From NCBI GenBank assembly GCA_009599575.1, contig VWND01000001.1, forward strand, positions 2,108,001-2,172,000: a DNA stretch of 64,000 bases. The letters run 5' to 3'. The notes below the pieces were generated by a model, which had not been told where the DNA came from, did no database searches, and saw only the letters and a list, made by a program, of their open reading frames with translations. Made by a program: the position numbers and the translations under genes. Shown here one piece after another: positions 54,294 to 64,000 of this stretch. Within the stretch, counting starts at the first letter, position 1. Each line of letters starts with the position of its first letter. This DNA is from Blumeriella jaapii (taxonomy: Eukaryota > Ascomycota > Leotiomycetes > Helotiales > Drepanopezizaceae).

Positions 54294-57200
54294 ATGGCGG
54301 ATCGCAAGGGCGTCTCGCCCTCGCCCTCGCCCTCGCCGTCGCCAGCTCCAGCTCCAGCTCCGGGACCAGGTGCTGGCCGTCGACAGAGAGCGTAAGGATG
54401 CCCCAGAGAGCACCCACCCCCCCCCAGAGAGCACCCGGCTGATCCCACGTTACACGCAGGCCAACGATTACCATCGACACCTCTGCCGTCAGCCATAACA
54501 GTCCGCCTCAGGCCATGGACAGCGATGCAGTCGCCTTGAGAGCCATGTCGAGTCCGTCGTCGACATCCCAATCCCAGGCCGAAGCCACCAGCCCGCTCTC
54601 TCCACTCGACGGCACCGGCACCGGCACCAGCATCAGCACCATGAACAGACCCCATCACTCCAGTCAGAATAGTACGACGAGTCGTATGTCGGTGCCGGAT
54701 CTGCGAACCTCCACCTCCTTCGAGACCCGCGATAGCAGACCAACCTCGCCCCACAATGTGTCTTCGCCCACGTCGAATCGGGGCGACAAGTCCGCCGGCG
54801 CCTTTCTCGCGGTCCCGGGGTTGAGGTCCCGACAGAACTCGATCGAGTCCGACGAGGGGAATCGTGCCCACACGAACTACAGCGGCGAAACGGCGAACGG
54901 GTCTCCGGGAGACAAAGATCGCCCTTTTGGAAAGGAGCCCGACAATGCCGAGATCATGAACGATGCCGAGGCCTTGACGGCCGATCCGGGCCACGAGGAT
55001 GAATTCAAGACGGATCGTAGCAACTTCGCTTTCTCACCTGGCCAGCTGAACAAGCTGATCAACCCGAAGAGCTTGCCCGCCTTCTACGCCCTCGGCGGGT
55101 TGGCGGGGCTCGAGAAGGGCCTCCGCTCGAACCGGAAAACCGGCCTGAGTGTGGACGAGACGGATTTGGACGGGACCGTGTCTTTCGAGCAGGCGACGTC
55201 CGCTGGCCGCAAGGGTGTTGGAGCAGCAGATGATGATGCAAAACAGCCGGTGGTTCGGGTCGACTCGAAGCAGTCGGGCCATGCGCCTCGCCGCGCGAAT
55301 GTTTCCGAGGACTCGTATTGCGATCGCAAGCGGATCTTCAACGACAACCGACTGCCCGTGAAGAAGGGAAAGAGTCTGTTGGAGATCATGTGGATCACGT
55401 ACAACGACAAAGTGCTGATCCTGCTGTCCATCGCAGCCGCCATCTCCCTGGGAGTCGGTCTGTATCAAACCTTCGGGACCAAGCACGACGCAGAGCACCC
55501 TCCCATTGAATGGGTCGAAGGTGTCGCCATCATCGTTGCCATTGTGATTGTGGTCATCGTCGGATCTCTGAACGATTACCAGAAGGAGCGCCAGTTTGTC
55601 AAGCTCAACAAGAAGAAGCAGGATCGAGAGGTCAATGTCATTCGGTCCGGCAAGACTCGAGAAATCTCCGTGTTCGACGTGCTGGTCGGCGACGTGATGC
55701 TGTTGGAACCGGGAGACATGATTCCGGTGGATGGGGTCTTCATTGATGGCCACAATGTCAAATGCGACGAGTCTCAGACGACCGGAGAATCCGACCTGAT
55801 TCGCAAGCACCCAGCCGAGCAAGTCTACGCTGCCATCGAGAACAACGAGAGTCTTCGCAAGCTCGACCCATTCATCCTCTCCGGAGCCCAGGTCACGGAA
55901 GGTGTGGGCACGTTCCTCGTGACCTCGACCGGTGTCAATTCAAGCTACGGAAGAACTCTCATGTCCTTGAGAGAAGATCCTGAAGTAACGCCTCTTCAAT
56001 CCAAGCTGAACACCCTCGCCGAGTATATTGCCAAACTGGGAGGGGCTGCAGGTCTTCTCCTTTTCGTGGTCCTGTTCATCGAGTTTTTGGTCCGTCTTCC
56101 GAACAACTCCGGCACCCCGACCGAAAAGGGTCAACAGTTCCTCCAGATCTTCATCGTGACAGTCACCATCATCGTGGTCGCGGTCCCCGAAGGTCTGCCG
56201 CTCGCTGTGACCCTTGCCTTGGCTTTCGCTACGACCAGGATGTTGAAGGATAACAACTTGGTTCGGCATCTGAAGGCGTGTGAGGTCATGGGGAACGCTA
56301 CAACCATCTGCTCCGACAAGACCGGAACCCTGACGCAGAACAAGATGTTGGTCGTCGCTGGCACCATCGGCACCAGCTCTCGTTTTGGTGGCACGGTGGA
56401 CAAGACCAACTCCGATTCCACTAACCGCACGGGCAAGCAGCCGGCACCAGAAGCCGTGGAAAACGTTCTTCCTCAAGAGGTTGTGTCGTCATTAGACCCA
56501 GCTGTCAAGCTCATGTTGACTCAGTCAATTGTCTTGAATTCCACCGCCTTCGAGGGAGAAGCGGAGGGACAGCAGACCTTCATCGGTTCCAAGACCGAAA
56601 CCGCCATGCTGATCTTCGCCAGAGACTTTCTTGGAATGCAATCCGTTGACCAGGAGCGATCGAACGTCCCAATCGTCCAGCTCATTCCTTTCGATTCGGG
56701 CCGCAAATGCATGGGTGTCGTTGTCAAACTCGACGATGGAAGGTACAGACTTTACGTTAAGGGAGCATCGGAGATTCTACTGGAGAAGTGCACCGAGATC
56801 ATCTTTGACCCCACGAAGGCGCCCTCCAGCTCGCCGATGACCGATGACAACCGTTCCACCATTCTCAATCTCATTGACAACTACGCCTCTCGATCCCTCA
56901 GAACGATTGCCATGGTCTACCGGGACTTTGACAGATGGCCCGCGAAAGGGGCCAGAACCGCCGCGGGAGACCGCAACGAGGTCATTTTCGAGGATGTGTT
57001 TAGACAGATGGTTCTCTTGGGCGTCGTTGGCATCCAAGACCCACTTCGCGAGGGTGTCGCCGAAGCTGTCTTGAAATGCCAGAAGGCAGGCGTCATCGTT
57101 CGCATGGTCACTGGAGATAACATGATCACCGCCAAAGCTATCGCCACCGAGTGTGGTATCTTTACTGCCGGTGGAGTCGTCATGGAAGGTCCTACTTTCC

Positions 57201-58734
57201 GAAAGCTGAACAAGACCAAGATGGACCAAATCATCCCGCGCCTGCAAGTCCTCGCAAGATCGAGCCCCGAGGATAAGCGGATCCTGGTCAAGCGACTCAA
57301 GGAACTCGGTGAGACTGTCGCCGTCACTGGTGACGGAACCAACGATGCACCAGCTCTCAAGACGGCCGATGTTGGTTTCTCCATGGGTATCGCCGGTACT
57401 GAAGTTGCGAAAGAAGCTTCTGCGATCATTTTGATGGACGACAACTTTGCTTCGATTGTCAAAGCGATGATGTGGGGACGAGCGGTCAACGATGCCGTCA
57501 AGAAGTTCCTTCAATTTCAAGTCACCGTTAACATTACCGCCGTTTTGCTTACGTTCATCACTGCCGTCTCCAGCAACGACGAAGAGTCTGTCCTTACTGC
57601 TGTCCAATTGCTATGGGTCAACTTGATTATGGACACAATGGCAGCTCTTGCCCTTGCTACGGATCCTCCAACTGACAGCATTCTGGATCGCAAGCCCGAC
57701 CCAAAATCCGCACCTCTTATTTCGATCACCATGTGGAAGATGATTATTGGAGAGTCTATTTACCAGCTCACGATCACCTTGCTCCTGCACTTTGGCGCTA
57801 CCAAGATTTTATCATACACGTCCCAGCGCGAGATCGACCAGGTTGGCACTCTCGTGTTTAACACCTTTGTCTGGATGCAAATATTTAATCAATGGAAGTA
57901 TGTAAACCGCGTCTCAATTCACCTGCTCAGTGCTAACAAGATAACAGCAACCGTCGTCTCGATAACAAGTTCAATATTTTCGAAGGCATCACTAGGAACT
58001 ACTTCTTCATGGCCATCAATTGCATCATGGTCGGCGGTCAAATCATGATTATCTATGTTGGGGGCAAAGCTTTCAACGTGGTTCGACTCAACGGCGCACA
58101 ATGGGCTTACTCCATCGTCCTCGGATTCATTTCCATTCCCGTCGGAGCAGCGATCCGCTTGATCCCCGACGAGCTACTCATCAAACTCATCCCTGAGTAC
58201 CTCAAGCGCAAGCCCAAGAGACCTGAGCTTACCATCTCCGACGAGGAAGAGCACTTCCGATTTCCCAAGCCGTTGGCGGATGTCAAAGAGGAGCTCAGCT
58301 TTATGAAGCGCATGAAGGGAGGCCGCATCAACCAGCTGAAGTTTAAGATGCAGGATGCCCGCGATAACTGGCTGCCGCGATCCCGCAGCGGCTCTCGTTC
58401 AAGAAGCAACGCTTCTCTCCCACAAACACCGAACAACGGGGAAGCTCAAGACGACAGCTTCGCTTCTCAGCCACCGCAACCAACGCCAGAATCTCGCCGG
58501 CGCAGCCGCAGTCAACGGTCTCGATCGAATTCTGCTCTGGGTGCGACAACCGTTATGGCGGGTATCATCGCAGGTAGTATTGCTGGATGGAGTCCGATCG
58601 AGCGTGGCACTGGGGAGGGCGAAAGCGTGACATTTACCAAAGCCCAAGGGCGATCCGAACTAGAGTCGAGAGACGACGTTGAGATTCACCCGGATACTAA
58701 GTCTGATGATCCAATTATCACCGAACCCCCGTAG
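54294..58734 (+). CDS. PMC1: Vacuolar Ca2+-ATPase, P2B type (Pmc1-like)
   Basis: Calcium pump that loads Ca2+ into the vacuole in exchange for ATP hydrolysis, under calcineurin control in fungi. Exons 54294-54391, 54460-57897 and 57948-58734 give 1440 residues. Exon 1 codes MADRKGVSPSPSPSPSPAPA; after splicing the frame reads RAPTITIDTSAVS, a usual N-terminal element of filamentous fungal Pmc1. P-type ATPase motifs are DESQTTGES, VAVPEGLPLAVTLALAFATT, the phosphorylation motif CSDKTGTLTQNK with Asp652, and TGDGTNDAPALK. The intron near the end falls inside IFNQWNNRRLDNKFNIFEGI. The N- and C-terminal arms are long and disordered, which makes the protein longer than yeast Pmc1. Intron 1 contains a C run. 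Confidence 0.95.
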
Positions 58735-59747
58735 CCTCGGTGTTCCTCCGTCACAGGTTCCGGAGATCAGCCCAGCCCCGGCGAGCGAAAGCCAGACTCC
58801 ACCTTCCGGCAAACCGACATCATGAAAAAGCTTTTGATACCCTGCACTGCGATTCATCTGAACTGGCTCATCAACAGAGAGGTAACTGCCGGCATGCTGC
58901 CCGTCACACGATCTGTCAATAATGTAACAAAAGTCGCGGCACGTTCGTTTTCTTTTTCTCATAATACCACTTTGCTAGTCCGGTTTTTTCTCTTCCTTGC
59001 TGCCGACAGCGCAGTGGAGTTCTGGAGTGCACCTCTCAAAAAAAACCGACGCATTTGTCTCGTCGGTTCTTGCGGGCGACGCAAGATTTTTTCTTCTTTC
59101 GTGTTTGATGCGCTGCATTGCATTTGGGAGTCTGGAAGCGAGCGGATCAGAATGGTAGATTTCTCATTGCCCTCATGAAATAGGGGAAAAGAAAAGAAGA
59201 GGTCTGCTACTACCGCTGCTTAGACACGCGATTAGGGCGGTTACGAGGAACTGCCCGGGCGGGAGTGAAGGAGTAAGGATGGTGGAAGAGGATGAGTGAA
59301 AGGGAGAGGAAGGAGGGTTTGATTCTTGTACAATAATTTGGACCACCCACCGGGCTAGCCGGGTTTCTGGAATAAAAACAAGCAAGCATGCCCGCCCGCC
59401 CATCCTCTCTTTTTGGGCACGAGAAAGAACAAAGAAAACGGGAGACGAACACCCAGAACGATCACACGGACGTCGGTCCTTCCATCCACACCCCAAAGCA
59501 CAAGTGCTCAGTCAGTCAGTCAGTCAGTCAGTCATCCTTCCGCGAAAGACACCGCCGCCGCACCTCTCGTGGAGAAATATCCAGTTCCTCCACTCCTCGC
59601 TCGCGCCTACGCTCACCACGCCTTTGTTGGAGAAATCTTCGATGTCCCGCCCGTTTATTTCATTCAGGCTTTTCCAGTTTCTCGGATCCAGTATGTATAT
59701 ATACATATATGTCTTCTTCCTCTTCGGATGAAAACGTCCAACATGTA
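58735..59747. other. Intergenic region between PMC1 and the transposon array
   Basis: About 1 kb without a supported gene. A CAGT microsatellite (seven copies of CAGT/TCAG phase) lies at about 59508-59532, and TATATACATATATG is at 59697-59711. The base composition is ordinary until 59748, where it becomes sharply AT-rich. Confidence 0.5.
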
Positions 59748-60338
59748 CAGTGGGTGACACATGAATGTGCGCGTCAATAAATAGTCGTTACCCCAATAAA
59801 ATTCTTCTACTTTTACAACTTTATAGCTCCACCATCAATTAATCGATTTTAAATACAAATAGCTTAAATTGAAGCTGAAAATCGACAGAATATTCGATTT
59901 CAACCAGTATTTAGTATACCACTCATTTGCAGCCTTAACAGAGTTTATCCTCTTTTGCATCCCTTTCGCTAGTTTATTTAACAACTGATCTTTCGGAAGC
60001 TTTCACGCTTTTTGTACAGTTCTTATTAACAATCGTTGTATTATATTATTGTTTTTCATAACTATTAGCTTTGATTTAAACTTGAAAAAAGTTGTTTTAA
60101 GCATTTTTTAAAGATTTTCGATCGGGTTTAAATCCGGTAAAAAAGCACTAATTTCAGACTTATATTACGAAACATAGCTAAATAAAAAGTGCTTTATAAA
60201 TTAGAGTATTATTTTACATATAAATGCTATTGTCGTAAAAGTTCGTAAAAAAGAATTTGTGAAAAACGTCGAGATATATGGCGGTTGTAATAAGCTACTG
60301 TCCGGAACACACGCGCAACTTTATATGTCCACGTACTG
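59748..60338 (-). mobile_element. Tc1/mariner-type non-autonomous element, copy A (591 bp)
   Basis: The element is flanked by TA at 59746-59747 and 60339-60340. Its left end starts CAGTGGGTGACACATGAATG and its right end, read on minus, starts CAGTACGTGGACATAT. Read on minus, its left ~420 bp match the 3' half of the transposase element C next door, including the decayed ATCCGATTGAAAATTT-type stretch before the DDE aspartate region. It then jumps directly to the 5' end. It has lost most of the transposase and cannot code for one. AT-rich, consistent with RIP. Confidence 0.82.
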
Positions 60339-60344
60339 TAGATA

Positions 60345-61711
60345 CAGTACGTGGACATATGAATGTGCGCGTCGGCCCCCGACCGCGACTTTTCGCGTTT
60401 ACACCAAAACACACCTCTTTTTCGCAACTACACTATTATGCCACGAACACCCGGAACGTCTCGCCAACTTTTTGAAAACCTTTTTCTAAAGGCTAGAAAT
60501 CGTATTATTAGCGGTAAAAGATTTGGGGTTTCTTATATCTGATTTGCGAAGTCGGAAAAGTGCAGCCTATCCGCCGCGCGTTATACGGTCAAAAACGCGT
60601 TTTTACAACTCGACGGTAAATCACAACCTCGAGGACGCCCGCCTTTTCTTATTACGGAACGCGATGAGAGGGCTATTTTCAAACAATTGCCCGTACGCCA
60701 AAGATTACAGCGGCCTAATTACGCTTTTTTACCGTTCCGCACGTTTCGAAAAAAACGATATATTGATTTTTAAAGAAATCCGGTATACAAAAATAGCGCT
60801 GTCGAAAACGACTTGTTTTAACCGACGAACGCGCTGCCGCGCGATTGCAATAAGCACTTTTTTACGATAATAAACCTTTTTTTTATTGGCGTCGCTAGCG
60901 CTGGTCTGACGAATGTTTAATTGAACGTAGAAAAAAGGGTCGTTGAAAATTTGTTTATCGAGCGAAAAGTTAATATTTCTATCGATTTATATTTCTTATT
61001 ACTAACGCAATTTAATAAGTGAAAGCCTATAACTTTGGGCAGTTTAAAGAAAGCTTATTAAAAGTCGAACGACTATGTTTTGGGCTGCATTCGGCTGAGG
61101 AATTCGGACAGATTTGATCGTAATACGCGGAGATTCAAATGCGACTCGTAGAAACGTTACAGCCGCCAAATATCTCGAAGTTTTCGAAAAACACTTTTCT
61201 ACGATTTTTTACGACGATAGTATTTTTATGCAAAATAACGCTCCGATTTATAAAGCGCGTTTTATTCAGAAATGGTTTCGTGATATGAATATCGAATTAA
61301 TAAATTAGCCTCCTTATTCGCCGGATCTTAATCCGATTGAAAATTTATAAAAAATATTAAAAGCTAAGATTATTAAGTTAAAACCTGAATTAATCGTTAT
61401 AAAAGATAACGATATAATTCAGCGTTTATTAATTAGTATTGCATAAAGGGCGTAAGAGCTTTTGGAAAACCAGTTATTAAATAAACTGGCGGAAGGGATG
61501 CAGAAGAAAGTAAACGCTGTTAAAGCTGCAAATGGATAATATACGAAATACTAATTAAAATCGAATATTCTTTCGATTTTCAGCTTTTATTTAAGCTATT
61601 TGTATTTAAAATCGATTAATTAATAGTGGAGTTATGAAATTGTAAAAATAGAAGAATTTTGTTGGGGTAACGATTATTTACTGACGCGCAGATTTATGTG
61701 TCCACCCACTG
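60345..61711 (+). mobile_element. Tc1/mariner-type element, near full length but degenerate, copy C (1367 bp)
   Basis: Bounded by TA at 60343-60344 and 61712-61713. The left end starts CAGTACGTGGACATATGAAT; the right end on minus starts CAGTGGGTGGACACATAAAT. The two ends share about 30 bp of inverted repeat. The length is in the usual range for Tc1/impala-type elements. It carries one degenerate transposase. TA target sites and the CAGT ends are hallmark Tc1/mariner features. Copies A and B derive from this family. Confidence 0.85.
60438..61539 (+). pseudogene. Decayed Tc1/mariner DDE transposase
   Basis: The N-terminal part starts at 60438 (MPRTPGTSRQLFENLF) and contains a helix-turn-helix-like stretch with KCSLSAARYTVK and RGRPPFLITERDERAIFKQL. 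The C-terminal part contains the DDE-domain motifs FMQNNAPIYKARFIQKWF and PPYSPDLNPIENL. At least six in-frame stops and at least one frameshift separate and interrupt them. Stops replace expected Trp codons (before PPYSPDLNPIEN, and after NPIENL), as RIP C-to-T changes would produce (TGG to TAG/TAA). It is not functional. Confidence 0.85.
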
Positions 61712-61716
61712 TAGTA

Positions 61717-62311
61717 CAGTGGGTGGACACATGAATGTGCGCGTCAGTAAATAGTCCTTACCCCAACAAAATTCTTCTACCTTTGCAACCTCATAACTCC
61801 ACCATTAATTAATCGATTTTAGAAACAAATGGCTTAAATTAAAGCTGAGAATCGAAAGAATTTTCGATTTCAATCAGTATTTAGTATACCATCCATTTGC
61901 AGCTTTAAAAGCGATTATTTTCTTTTACATGCCTTCCGCTAGCTTATTTAACAATTGATCTTTCAGAAGCTTTCACGCTTTTTCTACAGTTTTTATTTAA
62001 AAATTATTGTATTATAACATTGTTTTTCATAATTATTAGCTTTGATTTAAGCTTACTTTTTTTTGTTTCAAATATTTTTTATAAGTTTCCGATCGGGTTA
62101 AAATCCGGCAAAAAAAGCCCTAATTTCATACTTATATTACGAAACCATAGCTTAACAATATGCGCTTTATAACTTGAAATATTATTTTGCATTTAATTGC
62201 TATCGTCGTAAAAGATCGTAGAAAAGAAGTTGTTAAAAATGTCGAGATATATGGCGGTTGTAATAAATAACGGTCCGATGCACACGCGCACATTCATGTG
62301 TCCACGTACTG
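61717..62311 (-). mobile_element. Tc1/mariner-type non-autonomous element, copy B (595 bp)
   Basis: Bounded by TA at 61715-61716 and 62312-62313. It starts CAGTGGGTGGACACATGAAT at the left and, read on minus, CAGTACGTGGACACATGAAT at the right. It is collinear with copy A from end to end, with many substitutions and small indels, and shares its internal deletion. It has no coding capacity. Confidence 0.82.
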
Positions 62312-62626
62312 TAGGTCTTGCGAAAGGCATGCATGGATGGCTCCTCCGTCGTCTGGAGCTTGATGTGCTGTACTGTAATGTACAGTACAGTACCTACCAG
62401 TCGATCTTCTCACCTCGGAAAATCGGAAACTCGGGAAGTGAGTGTGGTACGGCGTGATGGAGTGTCGAGAGCGCGCGATGCCTATATTTGTATGTACTTC
62501 CATGGAGGGGGGGGGGGGGGTGGGGGGGTTGTTGTTGGAGGAGGAGGAGGAGGAGTAGAGGGCACGTGATGCCGTGACTCCTTTTTTGCGTATAATCCGC
62601 GTTTGCAAGCTACAGTATGGAGAAAG

Positions 62627-62678
<52 letters not shown>

Positions 62679-63103
62679 TAGCTTGCGCCCTAGACGAGAT
62701 TACAACCAGATACGACTGCATTGCGATACAACATGTGGCCTGCCTCGGCCTTTTCAGCATTCAGCCACGCAGAAACTCGCCTCCGAGCTGCTGCCAGGGG
62801 TCTCAGAAGCAGCAGCAGCTTTCACGTAGAAGTGGAGTCTCAGCTCTCGGGTCCAGGGAGAACACCTGCTGTGGAACGTTTTATTTAATCATCGAATGTT
62901 TAACCCCTTTCTCTTTTCGTTCGTTTGTTACTTCATGACTGTAAGCTACCGCCAATTCCGAGCCCCGTCGAAACCCTTTTGATTGTCAAAGCGACAGCTA
63001 TCGATCGTTAGAAAACAGCCATACGCGTTGTCTTTGCTTCTGACTTGTTTGATTGCTTACCGCTCTTCGTGTTTGCGTCTGGCATTGCTTCCCTCGTCTC
63101 GAT
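62312..63103. other. Intergenic region with microsatellites
   Basis: About 790 bp. It contains a TACTGTAATGTACAGTACAGTACC cluster at 62370-62393, a G-rich tract with GGAGGA repeats (about 62503-62555), and a GA microsatellite (62633-62674). No gene is supported. Confidence 0.55.
62633..62674. repeat. GA dinucleotide microsatellite
   Basis: About 21 uninterrupted GA units. Preceded by a G-rich tract at 62503-62555. Confidence 0.9.
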
Positions 63104-63995
63104 TCAAGGCAAGGCGGTAGGGTTCCGTCTCGGGATTCGACTTTCAGAATGTGGTGATTCCCTCTTTGTCCGTGGAGGCTTTTCCGTCTTGACGCTCTCC
63201 GTGCCGCTCTCATCACTACTGTACCTCAAATCCTGCTCGACACGCTCTCTACCCGTCTCGCTGTAGCCCTCCTCTCGACCCTCCCTCTCCATCTGGAAGT
63301 TCGCGTTATCCCCATCACGCTCGCTCCCCCTCGCCCCTCTCCGCCCCTCGTTCTCCTCATGCCCTCCCCCTCTCCTCTCATCCAGCTCATACTCCACCAG
63401 CGGCACCGTCTCGATCTCCCACTTCCCCCGTTGCAGAATGTGGCAGTTGAACCACGGGCCCTCATGCACATCGCACCTAAACTTGAGATACTCCCAGCGC
63501 CCGACCCAAGGCGCGACCCAAGGCCCGGCCCGCGGCGCCACCATCGCCGGCGCGAGCTCGAGGAAGACCTCGTCGCTCGCCGGATCCGGGCAGAAGAAGC
63601 GGATCGAGTCGCGCTCCGCGTTGCGGAACCGCTCGACGCGAATCACGTAGGCGGCCTGCTCGAGAGCCTGGGCTAACCGCGTGGCGGAGACGGCGGCCGA
63701 AGCCGGGACCGCGTCCGAGGGACCAGGCCCGGCCGGCGACGTGTTCATCATGTGCCAGCCGAAGCGGAAGAGCTCGGTCGCGATGCGGCCGCGGAGGGAG
63801 CTGTGCGTGTAGCAGGAGCGGCAGCAGAAGATGGGCTGCGCGCTGGGAGCGTGCGCGGCTCTGTGATGGCTTCGGTCAGTCTGCTGATGCATGCATGAAT
63901 GGTGCTGTGGGAACTTGTGTGTGTGTGTGTGTGTGTGTGACTGTGGGGGTTGAGGGGCGTGATTACCTCTTTGGAGAGGTCGGTGTGTTGTTCAT
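63104..63995 (-). CDS. Unknown protein with a CCxxC motif, at the window edge
   Basis: No family recognised. Two exons, 63995-63967 and 63860-63104, give 261 residues; the 106-nt intron has a GTAATC donor and CACAG acceptor and contains a GT microsatellite. The spliced start reads MNNTPTSPKRAAHAPSAQPI. Then comes IFCCRSCYTHSSLRGRIATE, a Cys cluster that may bind metal; the following LFRFGW and AQALEQAAYVIRVERFRNAE, EYLKFRCDVHEGPWFNCHIL look structured. The last 90 residues are a charged, disordered tail rich in Glu, Arg and Gly. The ATG at 63995 is only 5 bp from the window end, so an upstream exon or longer start cannot be excluded. Confidence 0.7.
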
Positions 63996-64000
63996 CGTGG

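Noticed and set aside
53546..54498. Possible arginine/serine-rich genes before PMC1
   Set aside because: Several overlapping low-complexity frames on both strands with no ATG or splice preference; only 54294-54391 is supported, as PMC1 exon 1.
56777..57607. 276-codon minus-strand frame opposite PMC1
   Set aside because: It is a shadow of the ATPase exon, which carries all P-type motifs on plus.
59748..62311. A CRISPR-like or other regularly spaced array in the AT-rich region
   Set aside because: The repeats are element ends and two collinear 590-bp copies, not short repeats with unique spacers; the context is eukaryotic.

Overview
The window reads as chromosomal DNA of a filamentous ascomycete (Pezizomycotina). 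Most genes are split by short introns with CTAAC/CTGAC-like branch sites. The recognisable proteins are typical of ascomycetes (Tvp18, Dash subunit Duo1, Pmc1, Dna2, Pby1, a Bre4-like protein), and the single transposon cluster is AT-rich with TGG-to-stop changes, as expected from repeat-induced point mutation. A dothideomycete is my guess for the class, but the sequence alone does not prove it.

Layout. 1.5-4.0 kb: TVP18 and NTF2, both on minus. 5.9-10.4 kb: a DUF7918 protein and a probably secreted beta-lactamase-fold hydrolase, both plus. 11.5-18.9 kb: a nuclear and cell-cycle block with MCM10 and RNase H2 subunit B back to back over a promoter holding two MluI boxes, then DASH subunit DUO1 and an S/T-P-rich protein back to back. 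20.2-32.4 kb: PBY1 (SurE plus tubulin-tyrosine-ligase-like), a small lysine-rich protein, an oxodicarboxylate mitochondrial carrier and DNA2. 33.6-41.5 kb: a serine-rich orphan, a NOL8-like nucleolar RRM protein and a mitochondrial ABC1/UbiB-type kinase. 42.4-51.2 kb: an orphan two-span membrane protein, a BRE4-like membrane protein and a Sir2/Hst1 deacetylase with an apparent frameshift. 54.3-58.7 kb: vacuolar Ca2+-ATPase PMC1. 59.7-62.3 kb: three Tc1/mariner-type elements back to back. 63.1-64.0 kb: an orphan gene at the edge.

Functional threads. MCM10, RNase H2B and DNA2 act in replication and on RNA-DNA or Okazaki-fragment intermediates, and each promoter carries ACGCGT. No metabolic cluster is visible.

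The most unusual signals are: (1) four or five GC-AG introns confined to three genes between 20 and 30 kb; (2) a reading-frame break exactly at the second zinc-binding cysteine pair of the Sir2 homologue; (3) a minus/plus/minus array of Tc1 elements in which the two short copies share one internal deletion; (4) a palindromic TACAGTACTGTA-type motif scattered through intergenic DNA, which equals the end of that Tc1 family plus its TA target and also builds a 13-bp minisatellite. All exon limits are hand-made from splice signals and family resemblance; no alignment was run.
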